A model generated the notes under the pieces. The model had not been told where the DNA came from and did not search any database. It saw only the letters and a list, made by a program, of their open reading frames with translations. This document shows positions 53,916 to 64,000 of a stretch of DNA of 64,000 bases, piece after piece. Within the stretch, counting starts at the first letter, position 1. Every line of letters starts with the position of its first letter. Location of the stretch: assembly GCA_963989385.1 (NCBI GenBank), contig OZ022499.1, positions 33,720,993 to 33,784,992 on the forward strand, in the 5' to 3' direction. Made by a program: the position numbers and the translations under genes. The DNA comes from Ctena decussata. Taxonomy: Eukaryota > Mollusca > Bivalvia > Lucinida > Lucinidae.

Positions 53916-54148
53916 GAGCTGCGACACGAGAAAACCAACAAAGTGGCATGTGCACCCTGCTAAGACTCAGATCAGCCTGGGCAACCGCCCAGTCTGATCA
54001 GAGTCTTTACTGTGCTTTTAAAGCTAAGGGTCTAAGCTAGCTCTATGCAGACAGTGAAGACTCTGATCAGACTGGGCAATTACCCAGGCTGATCTGAGTC
54101 TTTGCTGGGTGCACATGCCACTTTGTTGGTTTTCTTGTGTCATGGCTC
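53916..54148. mobile_element. P1 palindromic MITE
   Basis: GAGCTGCGACACGAGAAAAC...GTTTTCTTGTGTCATGGCTC. Full-length. Confidence 0.85.
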
Positions 54149-54500
54149 ATTTAATATAAAGTACATAACAAAACAGATCAACTAAAAGTATCATACTAAA
54201 CAATTCAGTACAGTCTTTATTTATTGTTGTAGAGATACAAGCATGTCAACATAAGCTATTACTTTTGGTACAAAATTGTACACTTTGTAATAACAAAATG
54301 TGAAAAAAAGGCATAAGAAGGGGGAGACATATTTAAACTAAAATTTGTCTTAAAAATTATATCATTAGCTGTTATTAGAGTCAGCTTATTGGAAGATCCT
54401 AATAAGAAGCCAGTAGATATGTTTTAAGTATCATGTTTTTCTGCCATTCTGACCAAGGGAAAGAACTTTTTTACTTACTGTTTGATTCCCTGTATAATAT
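54149..54500. other. Unassigned AT-rich spacer between P1 copies
   Basis: TTTGGTACAAAATTGTACAC at about 54265 is a short imperfect palindrome; nothing else recognised. Confidence 0.3.
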
Positions 54501-54729
54501 GAGCCGCGACACAAGAAAACCAACAATGTGGTTGTGCGCCCAGTCCAGACTAAGATCAGCCTGGGCATGCTTGCAGTTTGATCAGACTCTTTGCTCGAAA
54601 GGTAGCTAAGAATCTAAGCTACCTCCATGCAGACAGCGAAGACTCTGATCAGACTGGGTGGATGCCCAGGCTGATCTGAGTCTGCGCTGGGCGCACAACC
54701 ACATTCTTGGTTTTCTTTTGTCGAGGCTC
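54501..54729. mobile_element. P1 palindromic MITE
   Basis: GAGCCGCGACACAAGAAAAC...GTTTTCTTTTGTCGAGGCTC. Full-length; a P3 hairpin follows within 25 bp. Confidence 0.85.
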
Positions 54730-54750
54730 ATATAGAGTTTCAGATTGGGG

Positions 54751-55260
54751 TCTACTCTTGAAAGAATAAGCTCCTAAGGGAGCAAATTCTTTCCTTTTTT
54801 GATTTGGCCCATTTGTGAAGGGAGGCAGAAAGGAAAATGACTGAGTTTCTTCCCCTGAAAGATTACCCATCCACATAAACACAAAAGAAATAATTAAAGT
54901 TCTTAGAATTGTCACAAGAAGGTAGGATTATAGATCCTAATGGAAGAGTGAAGGATGTGATCAGACTGCACAGATATGCAGGCTGATCAGAGGCTTCACT
55001 GTTTGCATTGGCCATCAGGCAACTTTTCTCACTTTTTCTCATCAGGTGAATGTCTTCTTTGCCTCTCTCCTCAATAGGTATCAACTCTTAAAGGAAAGAA
55101 TTTGCTCCTTAGGAAGCAAATTCTTTCCATTAAGAGTAGACCCTATTTTGGAAAAGCTGTATCATTCAAGGGAGCAAACAGGAGTCACTAAAGTTGTCTC
55201 CCTTTGCAAAAAATGGAGGCAAAATACTGTGTACCCATAGACCATAAGATGAAGTAATGA
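54751..55260. repeat. Two P3 hairpins and a P8-like stretch
   Basis: P3 at 54751-54806 (AAAGAATAAGCTCCTAAGGG, weaker) and at 55079-55142 (CTTAAAGGAAAGAATTTGCT / AGCAAATTCTTTCCATTAAG). Between them ATCAGACTGCACAGATATGC, AGGCTGATCAGAGGC is P8-like. Confidence 0.65.
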
Positions 55261-55430
55261 TTGGGCTCTTGTGTTGTGTAATTATTATATGCCTATTAGT
55301 GTTAGTTAATACATAGAATTCTTTGTGCCATACTAATGATGAAAATGTGATTCAGATTTTTTATGCTTCTTGTTACAGTGGCGCAGATTGAGGGACTTGT
55401 TGATGGTAATTGTGTATAGTGTAAATATTT

Positions 55431-55667
55431 GAGCCACGACACAAGAAAACCAAAATTGTGGTTATGCGCCCAGCGCAGACTGGGATCAGCCTGTGCATCC
55501 ACCCAGTCTGACCAGAGTCTTCCGCTGTCCGCATGAAAGTAGCTTAGACCCGTAGCTACTCTTCAAGCACACAGCGATGACTCTGCTCAGACTGGGTGGA
55601 TGCCCAGGCTGATCTGAGTCTGCACTGGGCGCACAACCACATTGTTGGTTTTGTCGTGTCGTGGCTC
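55431..55667. mobile_element. P1 palindromic MITE
   Basis: GAGCCACGACACAAGAAAAC...GGTTTTGTCGTGTCGTGGCTC. Full-length. Confidence 0.85.
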
Positions 55668-55857
55668 ATTTCTCTGTCAAAATGTACCTTCTTTAGAAGA
55701 GCCACAAACTGCATTGGTATAGTTATTATACAGAAAAGCCTTAGAGAAATCCATTCTTGCGAGACTAAGTGATAAGCAACTTCTTGTACTTAGGCACATG
55801 TACTTATGGTTATTATCCAGCTTTGGATAAGGAAAGCAGACAAAACTTGAACACATA

Positions 55858-56062
55858 CAGTCAACTCTTGATATCTAAAAGTCGAACTTCAGCCTAATCT
55901 ACCGATATCTCAAAGTAAATTTTCTGGTACCAGAAAATTTACTTTGAGATATCAGTAGTTTGAGATAACAGTAGTTGAAATGTAAATAAAAATAGGAAAT
56001 GCATTCTTTGATATAAGCGGATACTTTTAGATATCAGTGTTCAAGATATCGGGAGTTGACTG
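55858..56062. mobile_element. Tc1/mariner-type MITE with TA target
   Basis: CAGTCAACTCTTGATATCT and AGATATCGGGAGTTGACTG are terminal inverted repeats, TA flanks both. Central palindrome TATCTCAAAGTAAATTTTCT with a GGTACC centre. A P1 element begins 4 bp after its end. Confidence 0.85.
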
Positions 56063-56065
56063 TAT

Positions 56066-56297
56066 GAGCCGTGACGCGATAAAACCAACAAAGTGGCAGA
56101 TGCACCTTGGGAAGACTCAATCAGACTGGGCATTCACCCTGTCTAATGTCTCTAGTATTGGCATGGAGGTAGCTTAGACCCTTAGCTACCCTTTAAGTGC
56201 ACAGTGAAGGCTCTGATCAGACTGGGCAGATACCCAGCCTTATCTAAGTCTTCGCTGGCGCACATGCCACCTTCTAGGTTTTGTTATGTCGCAGCTC
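56066..56297. mobile_element. P1 palindromic MITE, most diverged
   Basis: GAGCCGTGACGCGATAAAAC...GGTTTTGTTATGTCGCAGCTC, with several mismatches and small deletions in the arms. Confidence 0.8.
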
Positions 56298-57214
56298 ATA
56301 TGTGTTGAATTAACTTTATTGATTATTTCCCAGCAGCAAGTCTGTGCTGGTAGTGTCGTAATAGATTGTTTGTGACAATGCAGAGAAATCAGTTAAAGAC
56401 TTTTCTGGAGTTGTGTCATATATGCCAAGATACTTGTTTGATTGCCTGATATACTTCATTGTTCAATTCAGGCAAGGAGATATTCTGTGAAAAATTATGA
56501 ACTTAATGTCTCAAACAATAATGATATACATTGTGAATAGGCTATATATGTATATGCAAGAACAGTTTAACAAATATAGGGGCTGATCCAGGAATGTTGG
56601 ATAGGGGGGTTCAAATTAGCTGACTGGGTGGGGTGGGGGGGAGAGGGGGGGGGGGGGGGCTCGATTTATGCAGTTCGACCAGTTTTTCCTGAAATTCCCC
56701 ATTATAACTTGGGCTGACAAGTGGGTTCGTTTGAAACCCCAGAACCCCCTCTGGATCCGCCTTTGTAGTGTGTGCCTTTATTATATGAATGTTGAAAAAT
56801 CAGTCATTGTTAATGCAAGGTCATGACATTGCAATGACAAGGTGAATGGATCAGCAGCATCAGGATGTTGTTCCAACATTTTAAGCCCATGGAATGAACA
56901 GCAAAGACTCTGATCAGACTGCGCAGATGGGCTGGCTGATCTGAGCCATTGCTGATCCCATAAGCACCCTGTTTGCTTGTTGCCATTCATACGATGTTTT
57001 AACATTTTGTGCTCATAGGGTAAATGATTTGTTAATTGTAATTTTACAGGAGTTGTGCTGTGTAAATAAATTTCATATGTTGAAACAATGCATTTAAATG
57101 TGTGTGCTCTTGCAAAGATCATTTTTAATCTGTCTTTTTCTGGCAAATACTGAAATTGTGTCTAAGTTCAGAGGGACTAGGACTAAAGTTTATGAATTGA
57201 TAGTTTTAGTTCAG
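56298..57214. other. Unassigned; G-rich tract
   Basis: Around 56628-56660, GGGTGGGGTGGGGGGGAGAGG and a further G-run of about 16 form a strongly G-skewed tract. A weak P8-type match (GACTCTGATCAGACTGCGCA) lies at about 56905. No gene. Confidence 0.4.
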
Positions 57215-57300
57215 TTCAATTCTCCTAATGCCGTTCCCCAAGTGGCTCAGTGGTACGTAACCGCTGAGCCACTTGGGGAACATCGTTAGGAGAATTGATA
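57215..57300. repeat. Near-perfect palindrome
   Basis: CAATTCTCCTAATG.CGTTCCCCAAGTGGCTCAG faces CTGAGCCACTTGGGGAAC.TCGTTAGGAGAATTG around TGGTACGTAACCG. Confidence 0.85.
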
Positions 57301-57464
57301 CTTTTACATAAGTTCATAGGTATATTTATTTCCATGTTAAGGTTGATTTACTCTATCATTCTTTTGACTTTTGTCAGACCTTAAAAATTGGGACACTTAA
57401 AATGATTACTGTATCTATTCTCAAAATGGAATGGTTCGGATTTACAATGTAGTAATGGTTCCAA

Positions 57465-57560
57465 AAGATGCAGATAGAATGCCAAGCTGGGTAGGCCCTG
57501 ATCAGACTGCTCCTTTGGGAGCAGTCTGATCAGGGCCTGCACTGTTTGCTCAGACCTGTC
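57465..57560. repeat. P8 hairpin
   Basis: GGCCCTGATCAGACTGCTCC facing GGAGCAGTCTGATCAGGGCC, a perfect 20-bp stem, followed by TGCACTGTTTGC. Confidence 0.8.
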
Positions 57561-57653
57561 TGTCCCAAATCTTGAAATTCTCATGGTACTTGGTGTCAGC
57601 TTGGATCCCAGAAGAACATTCGTACAATTTTGCGAATTGTTGAAATCCATTTA

Positions 57654-58783
57654 CAGTCGAATCTCGGTAGTTCGAACGCCGATTTTTCGAAACTACCGGA
57701 TTTTTCGAAGTAGAAACACGGTCCCGATCGTAAGCCTATTAATTCTATGCAAAAACACTTCCGCAAATTCGAATTTCGATTATTCGAAAAATCGGATTTT
57801 TGGAAAGAAAAATTTGGTCCCGATGGAGTAAATACATTATAATTACCCTCTATTATTCGAAATCAAAATTCATGCTCCAATTTCATGTGGGAAAATAACA
57901 CCTTTTGTCATCGATGAGATAAATATGTACACCCTCAGGTCATCACTGCCACCTGTACAGGTAATTATTGCTTCACGACCACTAACGTTTTGATGGATTA
58001 GTCATTGATTTCTATTGAGCAAAAGGTGTCTGCCTAATTGCACAATTGACGGGGATTATCTTGTTTGAAGTTTGTAAATTTAAAAGATAAACGTGATTAC
58101 TTTTGTAACCAGCAAAGGCTCGGACTAGCATGCGCATCTGAACTTTGGTTACGTTAGTCTGTGATCATACGGTTTGCGCACGGATAATACGGTTTGCACA
58201 CGGCACTAAACAGAGTCTCTAGCTGACAGGCTGGTTTGAGTAATACATTGACTCCGAATCACTGAGGAGCCTTTTCCATGACACAGCTCAGATGACCGGT
58301 GGACTCGTTTTTCTGAAAATGAAAGTAGCCAGTTCTCGGAAACATAAACGAAAGTGAAAGTACAGTTAAGTCGGTTTCCATTCAGTCTGGCTTTGATCTT
58401 CGCCGGTGCTGCATTGTCATAAACAGTTAATTTGCGGAGCTGGGAAAATGTTCGGCAGCTTTGATGCTTTCGGGCAATACACATGTACATGTGCCAAACA
58501 CGAGGGCTGGTCTCGCGATATTAAATGATTTTGGATGTTTGGATAGTTCCGGTATGTAATTTTAATTATTCTACGTTCTGATTTTGTTTCCATTGATTTG
58601 TAAATCCAGGAACGTCAGTAAGCATAGAGAAATAAAATATCGGACCGTCTCAAAATCGCCGTAATAAGAATTCCGGAAATGTACGGAAATGAACGGGAAA
58701 GGCCGAACTCGTAAATTCGAACTACGGATAATTGGAATGAAAAAGTGAGGTCCCTGTCATTTCGAATTATCGAGGTTTGACTG
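57654..58783. mobile_element. Pogo/Tigger-like TIR element, TA flanked, non-autonomous
   Basis: Ends CAGTCGAATCTCGGTAGTTC and GAATTATCGAGGTTTGACTG are inverted with a few mismatches; TA flanks both sides. Subterminal TTCGAA and CGATTTTTCG motifs recur on both ends. The unrelated 0.6-kb interior (about 57890-58600) is less AT-rich and has only short ORFs, the longest on the minus strand at 58206-58490, unrecognised. It may be captured host DNA or an old deletion derivative. Confidence 0.75.
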
Positions 58784-59558
58784 TATGTGAATTTACAGGA
58801 GCGTTAGGTTGAGCCAGTTTTTTTTATTGTAAATAAATATTTCGTACATATTTTTGTACTTTACCTGGTTTTCATGTTTGTTTGGTTTTCATGTTTGTTA
58901 AACTACAGCTCTTATCATGATTTTCATTTTTTCAGTTGCATGCATGCCAATTTCCTTTTATGGGTAGAGTTTGTAATACTTATGACGGACAGCTCCAGCT
59001 TTCATTCTACCCTCATAAACACTGGTTTGCTTAAATATGAAATGTTCCTGTAAATATGACATTTGTGAATTACTTGAGATATGAGTTAATTCCTAAAACA
59101 CAGTTTTCGGCAGCAATATTGAGTGGAAATACCTTGATGTTTAATAGAAAAGATTATGTATCAATAACTTATTTCAGAACTTTTAGGTTTTGAGAAAGTG
59201 TTCATTATTTCACATTTAAGGGTACATTTCATATGTAGAAGATCAGGAGTTTTTAGTGAAATGTAAACAAAAAACCTTATGTAAAGGTTACAGTTACATG
59301 TACAGATAAGCAATGGCACTGATGTTTCAACTTGGCTTGAAAATATAACAAGTGGCATCTGATATGTGAAATATATGAGTTGCACACAAAAATATGAGTT
59401 GCATTAATAGATATTTAAACAGCAGAAATTCCCAGACCTGCCATCGCATCTGCACAGTCTGATCAGAGCCCTTAGTGTTCAAATAAAGCTTATTTGGACC
59501 CTGAGGAATCTAGTGTCATAAAATGTAAACTCTGGCTAGACTGCACAGATTCACAGAC
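58784..59558. other. Unassigned
   Basis: AT-rich with no family recognised; a weak P8-like patch at about 59445-59550. Confidence 0.3.
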
Positions 59559-59710
59559 TGGCCCCAAGGTTATAAAACTTGAGTACTTTCTCAAACTCAA
59601 AATAAAGCACCTTGATAGGCTGCTTCCGAGCAAATGCTCGGAAGCAGCCAATCAATGCGCTTTATTTTGAGTTTGAGATTATTCTGAAGTTTTACAACCT
59701 CAAACCCTGA
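59559..59710. mobile_element. P2 palindromic MITE
   Basis: TGGCCCCAAGGTTATAAAAC...TTTTACAACCTCAAACCC, centre CCGAGCAAATGCTCGG. Third copy in the window. Confidence 0.85.
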
Positions 59711-59783
59711 TTTCATAACTGTTGGTAGATATGTGAAGATGTATGGATACACCTCCATGTTTTCCGCCAGTTTTACAAAGGGA

Positions 59784-59942
59784 GGAGCGGCTGTAGCGTA
59801 GTGGATAACACTCCAGACTACCAGTCCAGGGGTCGCAAGATCGATCCCCCGCTTCTCTGGTCTTTCGGATGAGACTTTAAACCGAGGTCCCGTCTCCATA
59901 TGACCTCGTTGTTGGTGGGACGTTAAACCCGAGTTCACTCAC
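59784..59942 (+). mobile_element. tRNA-derived SINE, type II, full-length with 12-bp target duplication
   Basis: Head GGCTGTAGCGTAGTGGATAA (A box) and GGTCGCAAGATCGATCC (B box), core TCTTTCGGATGAGACTTTAA and ACCGAGGTCCCGTCTCC, end CGAGTTCACTCAC. TTTACAAAGGGA flanks it (59772-59783 and 59943-59954). Short (159 bp), no A-tail. Fragments at 12520 and 26678. The core resembles domains shared by SINE superfamilies in many invertebrates; assignment is not made. Confidence 0.88.
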
Positions 59943-60009
59943 TTTACAAAGGGAAACAACTTTCATGACTTCCTATTTGCTTCTTTGGCAACATTGCCCT
60001 TCAAAAAAG

Positions 60010-60140
60010 GGGTCTAGTCTTAAAGAAAAGAATTTGCTCCTAGAGGAGCAAATTCTTTCCTTTAAGAGTTGACACCTATTTAGGAGTGATGGCATAATTG
60101 CTTTACCTATTTAGAAGTGATGGCATAATTGCTTCCTGTG
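60010..60140. repeat. P3 hairpin with a short tandem duplication
   Basis: 'CTTAAAGAAAAGAATTTGCT', CCTAGAGGAGCAAATTC and TTTCCTTTAAGAGTTGAC, followed by two copies of CTATTTAGAAGTGATGGCAT. Confidence 0.75.
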
Positions 60141-60481
60141 ATAGTTAGCCCATCCACCACTTGAAGCCACTTTTATGTGATGCGGCCCATTTGAAGTGGA
60201 ATTTTATTCTATTTGCCTCACTGAGGAGATTCTAATGTGATCTTACTACAAATATTTGTTATTGAGAAATCAGGAAAAATTGTTATGCCATGAACAACTT
60301 AGGAATTACTTAGTCTTGCAGTCAGAGGGTGTCTGAGTAAAAATGGAACTGGCCTGAGCTAGTAATGTAAAAATTCTAAAAATTGGGACATTTAAAGTAA
60401 TAATTACCATAATTTTCCTAAAAACTAAAGATGAGAAAGTTTGGTTTTAGAATGCAGTAATTCCTCCTGAAGCTGTTACTG

Positions 60482-60555
60482 ATATGGCAAACAGTGTAGA
60501 TCCTGACCAGACTGCTCCTTTGAGCAGTCTGATCTGAGTCTGCACTGTTAATTAA
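60482..60555. repeat. P8 hairpin
   Basis: GGCAAACAGTGTAGATCCTG, ACCAGACTGCTCC and GAGCAGTCTGATC.GAGTCTGCACTGTT. Confidence 0.7.
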
Positions 60556-60744
60556 GACCTATCTGTCCTAATATTTAGAATTTTTATGGTATCACCTATT
60601 TGTCCTAATATTTAGAATTTTTATGATACAAACTCCCCATGCTTGAATTTCAAAAATGTCTCATAAGCTTGTTTTGTAACAAAACTTTTATTTCCATATC
60701 TGCTTTAGAATAGTATAGTGCTCCTTTGCTTACAATAACTGTCT

Positions 60745-61235
60745 TAAATGTTGCGATATCTCAACCACTGTTAGTGTCCTAAAATTAGAACAAGTTGATT
60801 TTTCAACCAGTTGCTTACTATAATTATCCTAAAATTTGAACAAGCTGATATTTTACCTAGTTCAGTACGATAATTGTCCGAAAATAAAATTTGAATGTTA
60901 CTGCAACCAACTGATTATTAGAATTATTCATTTGAACTTGTTGACAGTTCAGCAAGCTGCTTGCTTCAACTATCCTTAACTTTGGTCAACCAGCTCAACA
61001 CAATAATTATCCAAAAATAAAATTTGAACAAGTTGATATTTCAACCATTTGGTCACTAATTGTCGTAAATTTTGAACAAGTTGATATGTCCACCAGTTGG
61101 TTACTAAAATTATCCTAAAATTTGACAAGTTGATATATCTGCCTCTGGGTTACTAAAAATTTCTTAAATTTTGAATAAGTTGATATATCAACCATTTGGT
61201 TACTTTATCAACCATTGGGTTACTATAATTAATTA
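60745..61235. repeat. Degenerate tandem repeat, roughly 60-80 bp unit
   Basis: TTGAACAAGTTGATATTTCA, ACCA.TTGGTTACTA and AATTATCCTAAAAT recur about six times with drift. Not coding. Confidence 0.6.
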
Positions 61236-61930
61236 TTTGTCACAGAAAATTGTAAGAAAGAATCTTTGTCAAATAAACTTTGGAAATGAAATATTTGCAG
61301 CAGTGTTCACACGTAGATTTCTTGTCGAAGTTACCGGGACAAATAAAGTTTACCATATGTATGGCAAACCATGCCACGTTTTTTTTTTGTTAAATATACT
61401 TTGTTCTTGATTTTGAGCAAAGCTTTCTGTGTTCATCTCCACTGCTAGTTTCTCTATAAATATTCTATGGCAAACTTTCTGTTCACACATACAAATTTAG
61501 TTTGTCACATAAACTTTACGCAATAAATTTGGCAATATATTGGCAATATATTTTCATTCACACGAGCATAATTTAATTTACCAAACTCACTTTGTCGACA
61601 AAACTTTGCCTGTGTGAACGAAGCTTTAGACAAGATCTAACAGAATTTTAGATTGTTAAATGTAAATGTAAAAACATGGGTGAAAGTTTTCAGGATTATT
61701 CCTGAATTCAGGAATTTCGAGGCCAACTGTCCCTATATAAAGTATAGGAAAACTCATTTTAGGATTATAAACCATTGGTTTCAGGGTTTTGGTATTTTGG
61801 AAATTTCACCCATGTCAAAATGTTGTAGAAAATCCAAACATACTGTTCATTGTTAAATGTAAGCCAGCTTTAGGATTTGTCAACTTAGACGCAGGCTTAC
61901 ATTCAGTTCTCAGACTGCAGCAGACTACAC
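61236..61930. other. Unassigned; AAACTTTG / CAAAGTTT motifs
   Basis: Motifs such as AAATAAACTTTGG and ACTTTGTCGACAAAACTTTG, and TTCACAC..GTGTGAACG near 61460-61620, suggest an old inverted-repeat element from about 61255 to 61625 (GTTCACACG / CGTGTGAAC). TGTTAAATGTAA and 'TTTCAGG.TT.T' blocks at 61655-61865 form a loose duplication. Confidence 0.4.
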
Positions 61931-62281
61931 AGAGGATCTTACATGAGTGCTTATGTATTATTGAATTTATTAAACGAGTTGGGGAAAGAGATAAGATGCG
62001 AGGCTCTGCCGAGCATCTTATCGTTTTCACCAACGAGTTTAATAAATTCAATAATACAGGAGCACGGATGCAAGATTCTTTTTATCATATGACACTAAAA
62101 TCGCATTTTATTATCAAAATTTGCACTAAAAACATCACGATTTCGCCATTAGAAAACGCGACGTTTTTATGGACGTCAACGCATAACGTTGCGACGTAAT
62201 TTGCATATTTAATCCACTAGTGGATTATCGTTTTTAATGCATGGCTTTATTACACTCTCAGATGCGACGTCATATGATAAA
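61931..62281. mobile_element. P6 element, copy 2
   Basis: AGAGGATCTTACATGAGTGC...GATGCGACGTCATATGATAA, matching 26945-27294 over its whole length with the same internal palindrome and CCACTAGTGG. Confidence 0.78.
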
Positions 62282-62519
62282 GAATATTAATTAATGATCA
62301 GGTGACTTCTAACTTATTATGTTAATAACAAATGCTTTTTTCTTTTGTGATACTTTCTAATAAAAGACATCTTTACATATTGGCTTTGTAGTGTATGAAT
62401 CCTTTGAATGCAGATTGTGCCAGATGGATATTTTGCATGGGTTTAAGGTGATTGGGTTGTTTTTCTGCCTTGCAAAGTGAAAATACTTTGTGATTTTTTC
62501 TTTTCTTCCCCTTCGAAAA

Positions 62520-62650
62520 TGAGATCTACTGTTAGAGGAAAGAATTTGCTCCTAGAGGAGCAAACTATTTCCTTTAAAAGTTGACCATTTTGAGAAGGTA
62601 GGCAAAAATCAAACTGGCACAGTTGCCTTCCCTGAGGTGTGTCCATTCAT
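62520..62650. repeat. P3 hairpin plus extension
   Basis: 'GTTAGAGGAAAGAATTTGCT', CCTAGAGGAGCAAACTATTT and the extension GGCACAGTTGCCTTCCCTG. Confidence 0.72.
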
Positions 62651-63530
62651 CTAATGCCAATTTGTGTGAACGTACAGACACAGAGCTTTGGTAGTTAGTA
62701 GGCAAAATCATGGCTCAATAGTTTATTAAGCTTAGAGCATCAACAAGAAACTACGTTGAGTTTTCTCCCGAACGAAAGTGCCATAACCAACACATGCCCA
62801 TTTTGTTGTACATAGCTTCGTGAGCATATACATGGAGATGGGATAAGAAAAGAAAAGGCGCCACCACATAATATTTAGTATCTTTATTTATCAAAAAAGC
62901 CTACTAAGTGATGGCTAAAGAATGAATTACACTGTTTTTCATTTACATAAACAATACAAGTGGCATGATGGTATGTCAGCAGTAATTATCCCCCCCCCCT
63001 GCTTCCACCCTCAATCAAAGGTAAGTAGAGACATACCAGTTTAGTATTGGTCAGCGTAGGCCAGACAGTTTCATGTATGTAAGATATCTCATGAACCAAC
63101 AAACTTATTTTCAGTCTTAAATCGAAATATCACTAGGATAATCAGATGATCAGATTTTGATCTTGACCTAATTTTCAAGGCCACAAAATGACTAAGGAGG
63201 TCAAACTTTTACTACCAACATCTCTTGAACCACCATACCAAACTTACAAGGATATTGGGAAGCTGACTAAATTTTTATGACCCTGATTCCGTTTAAAGGC
63301 AAATGCCATCAAATACATCCTGCATTGAAAACTGCATAAGATTTTGTATGTAGTCTATATCATATATTGGCTCATCAATCTTGAAATAAAAATAATATGT
63401 CACCGTTTGCAATTTTAAAATATCTGAACTGGAAATATACCACCCTCAACTGCTTTCCAGAAAAAAGCACCAAACAAGCCTGATAGTGAATATCAATTAA
63501 GTGATGACTTTTAAATAGCTTATAATTATA
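62651..63530. other. Unassigned
   Basis: C-run near 62990; 'AAACTTTTACTACCAACATC' and CTTGACCTAATTTTCAAGG near 63160-63250 resemble the subrepeats of the Helitron-like elements, but no ends are seen. Confidence 0.3.
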
Positions 63531-64000
63531 CTGGACAAAAAAAGTTAAGGATCAAACATTAAACTGGAATTTTAATATCGAAAAAAGTGATTTTCAAAAA
63601 ATCATTTTCTTCTGTTGAATACATCTACCTATGCTGCACAAGATTGCATGACACATATTGGAATCTGATCACATGACACACCATCAGAAATGAATAAACA
63701 AGCATACCCCTAAAATCAAAGTGAAAACTGGCATTAACACAAAACTGAATGTCCATTATTTTTGGCTTTGTCAACGCAAAATCATTTTCAGTCTCAGTGT
63801 GACCTCCAAGGGCTTGAATAACTGCATGACAGCCACTCGGTATGCTTCTGGTAAATTTCGAGAGGCCCTGTTTAGGGACTCGCTTGCCATTTTTCACAAA
63901 AAGCCTGAATGAGCTCTCCCTGAGTTTCAGAAAGCCTCTCGTGATCAGGATTGGCGGTGTAACATGTCCAAAGAATGCTCAGTGGGATTTAAAGCTTATC
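63531..64000 (-). pseudogene. Tc1/mariner-like element: 3' terminus and decayed transposase C-terminus, cut by the window edge
   Basis: Read on the minus strand, the last part of a DDE transposase can be seen in fragments: NPTEHSLDMLHR (canonical NPIEH.WD.L.R), GELIQAFCEKWQA, and SIPSGCHAVIQALGGHTE (canonical SM..R..AVI.ARGGHT.Y). They lie in different frames with stops between, so the gene is dead. Downstream of it the end TACTGGACAAAAAAAGTTAAG follows a TA at 63529-63530, as in Tc1-group termini. The rest of the element lies beyond position 64000. Confidence 0.8.

Noticed and set aside
61789..62199. 136-codon ORF near 62 kb
   Set aside because: It spans the P6 palindromic element; the related copy at 27 kb does not keep the frame.

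Overview
This is eukaryotic DNA, very probably from a bivalve or other mollusc. The evidence is long introns with GT/AG boundaries, a dense load of palindromic MITEs, tRNA-derived SINEs, LINE remnants, and non-coding elements that open with TTTTAGCTCACCTGAGC and close with GGGCC..GGCCCTCTTGT. There are no prokaryotic features. The species cannot be fixed from the sequence.

I can support one protein-coding gene. It lies on the + strand, with coding exons from about 13.1 kb to 52.4 kb. Fourteen coding exons were pieced together by hand. Every junction keeps the frame, every intron is GT..AG, and the model is 3411 nt (1136 residues plus stop). Exons 4-11 encode a divergent Rel homology region: an RFRY DNA-contact loop, an HPYSLHGEFCDNGI segment, an IPT-like dimerisation half ending at SVQFVYYSVQ, and a basic NLS (RRRKKPR). 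After it come about 600 residues rich in glutamine, with no ankyrin repeats. The C-terminus carries a SUMO-interaction-like VIDLTIEN, a duplicated acidic motif, and a DSGVFS sequence that fits the beta-TrCP phosphodegron consensus.

Layout. 0-11 kb, upstream: MITEs, Helitron-like repeats, two SINEs, three LINE fragments and a 0.5-kb GATA microsatellite. 11.2-13.0 kb: a foldback element built from GGATATCC palindromes, itself invaded by two MITEs and a SINE fragment. 13.1-20.2 kb: the two small first exons, separated by a 1.1-kb inverted-repeat element and a 65-bp minisatellite of about 32 copies. 20.2-41.5 kb: the Rel homology exons, with TE-filled introns in which five acceptors lie 8-28 bp downstream of a repeat boundary. 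41.5-49.8 kb: one intron filled by five nested copies of one element superfamily. 49.8-52.4 kb: two large glutamine-rich exons. 52.4-56.3 kb: a cluster of palindromic MITEs, one inside the likely 3'UTR. 56-64 kb: a pogo-like TIR element, more MITEs, a SINE with a 12-bp target duplication, and a decayed Tc1/mariner transposase running off the right edge.

All calls come from reading the sequence and remembered family features; no search was run. TE family names are provisional. Coordinates of TSD-flanked elements and exons are exact to my reading; other repeat edges are approximate.
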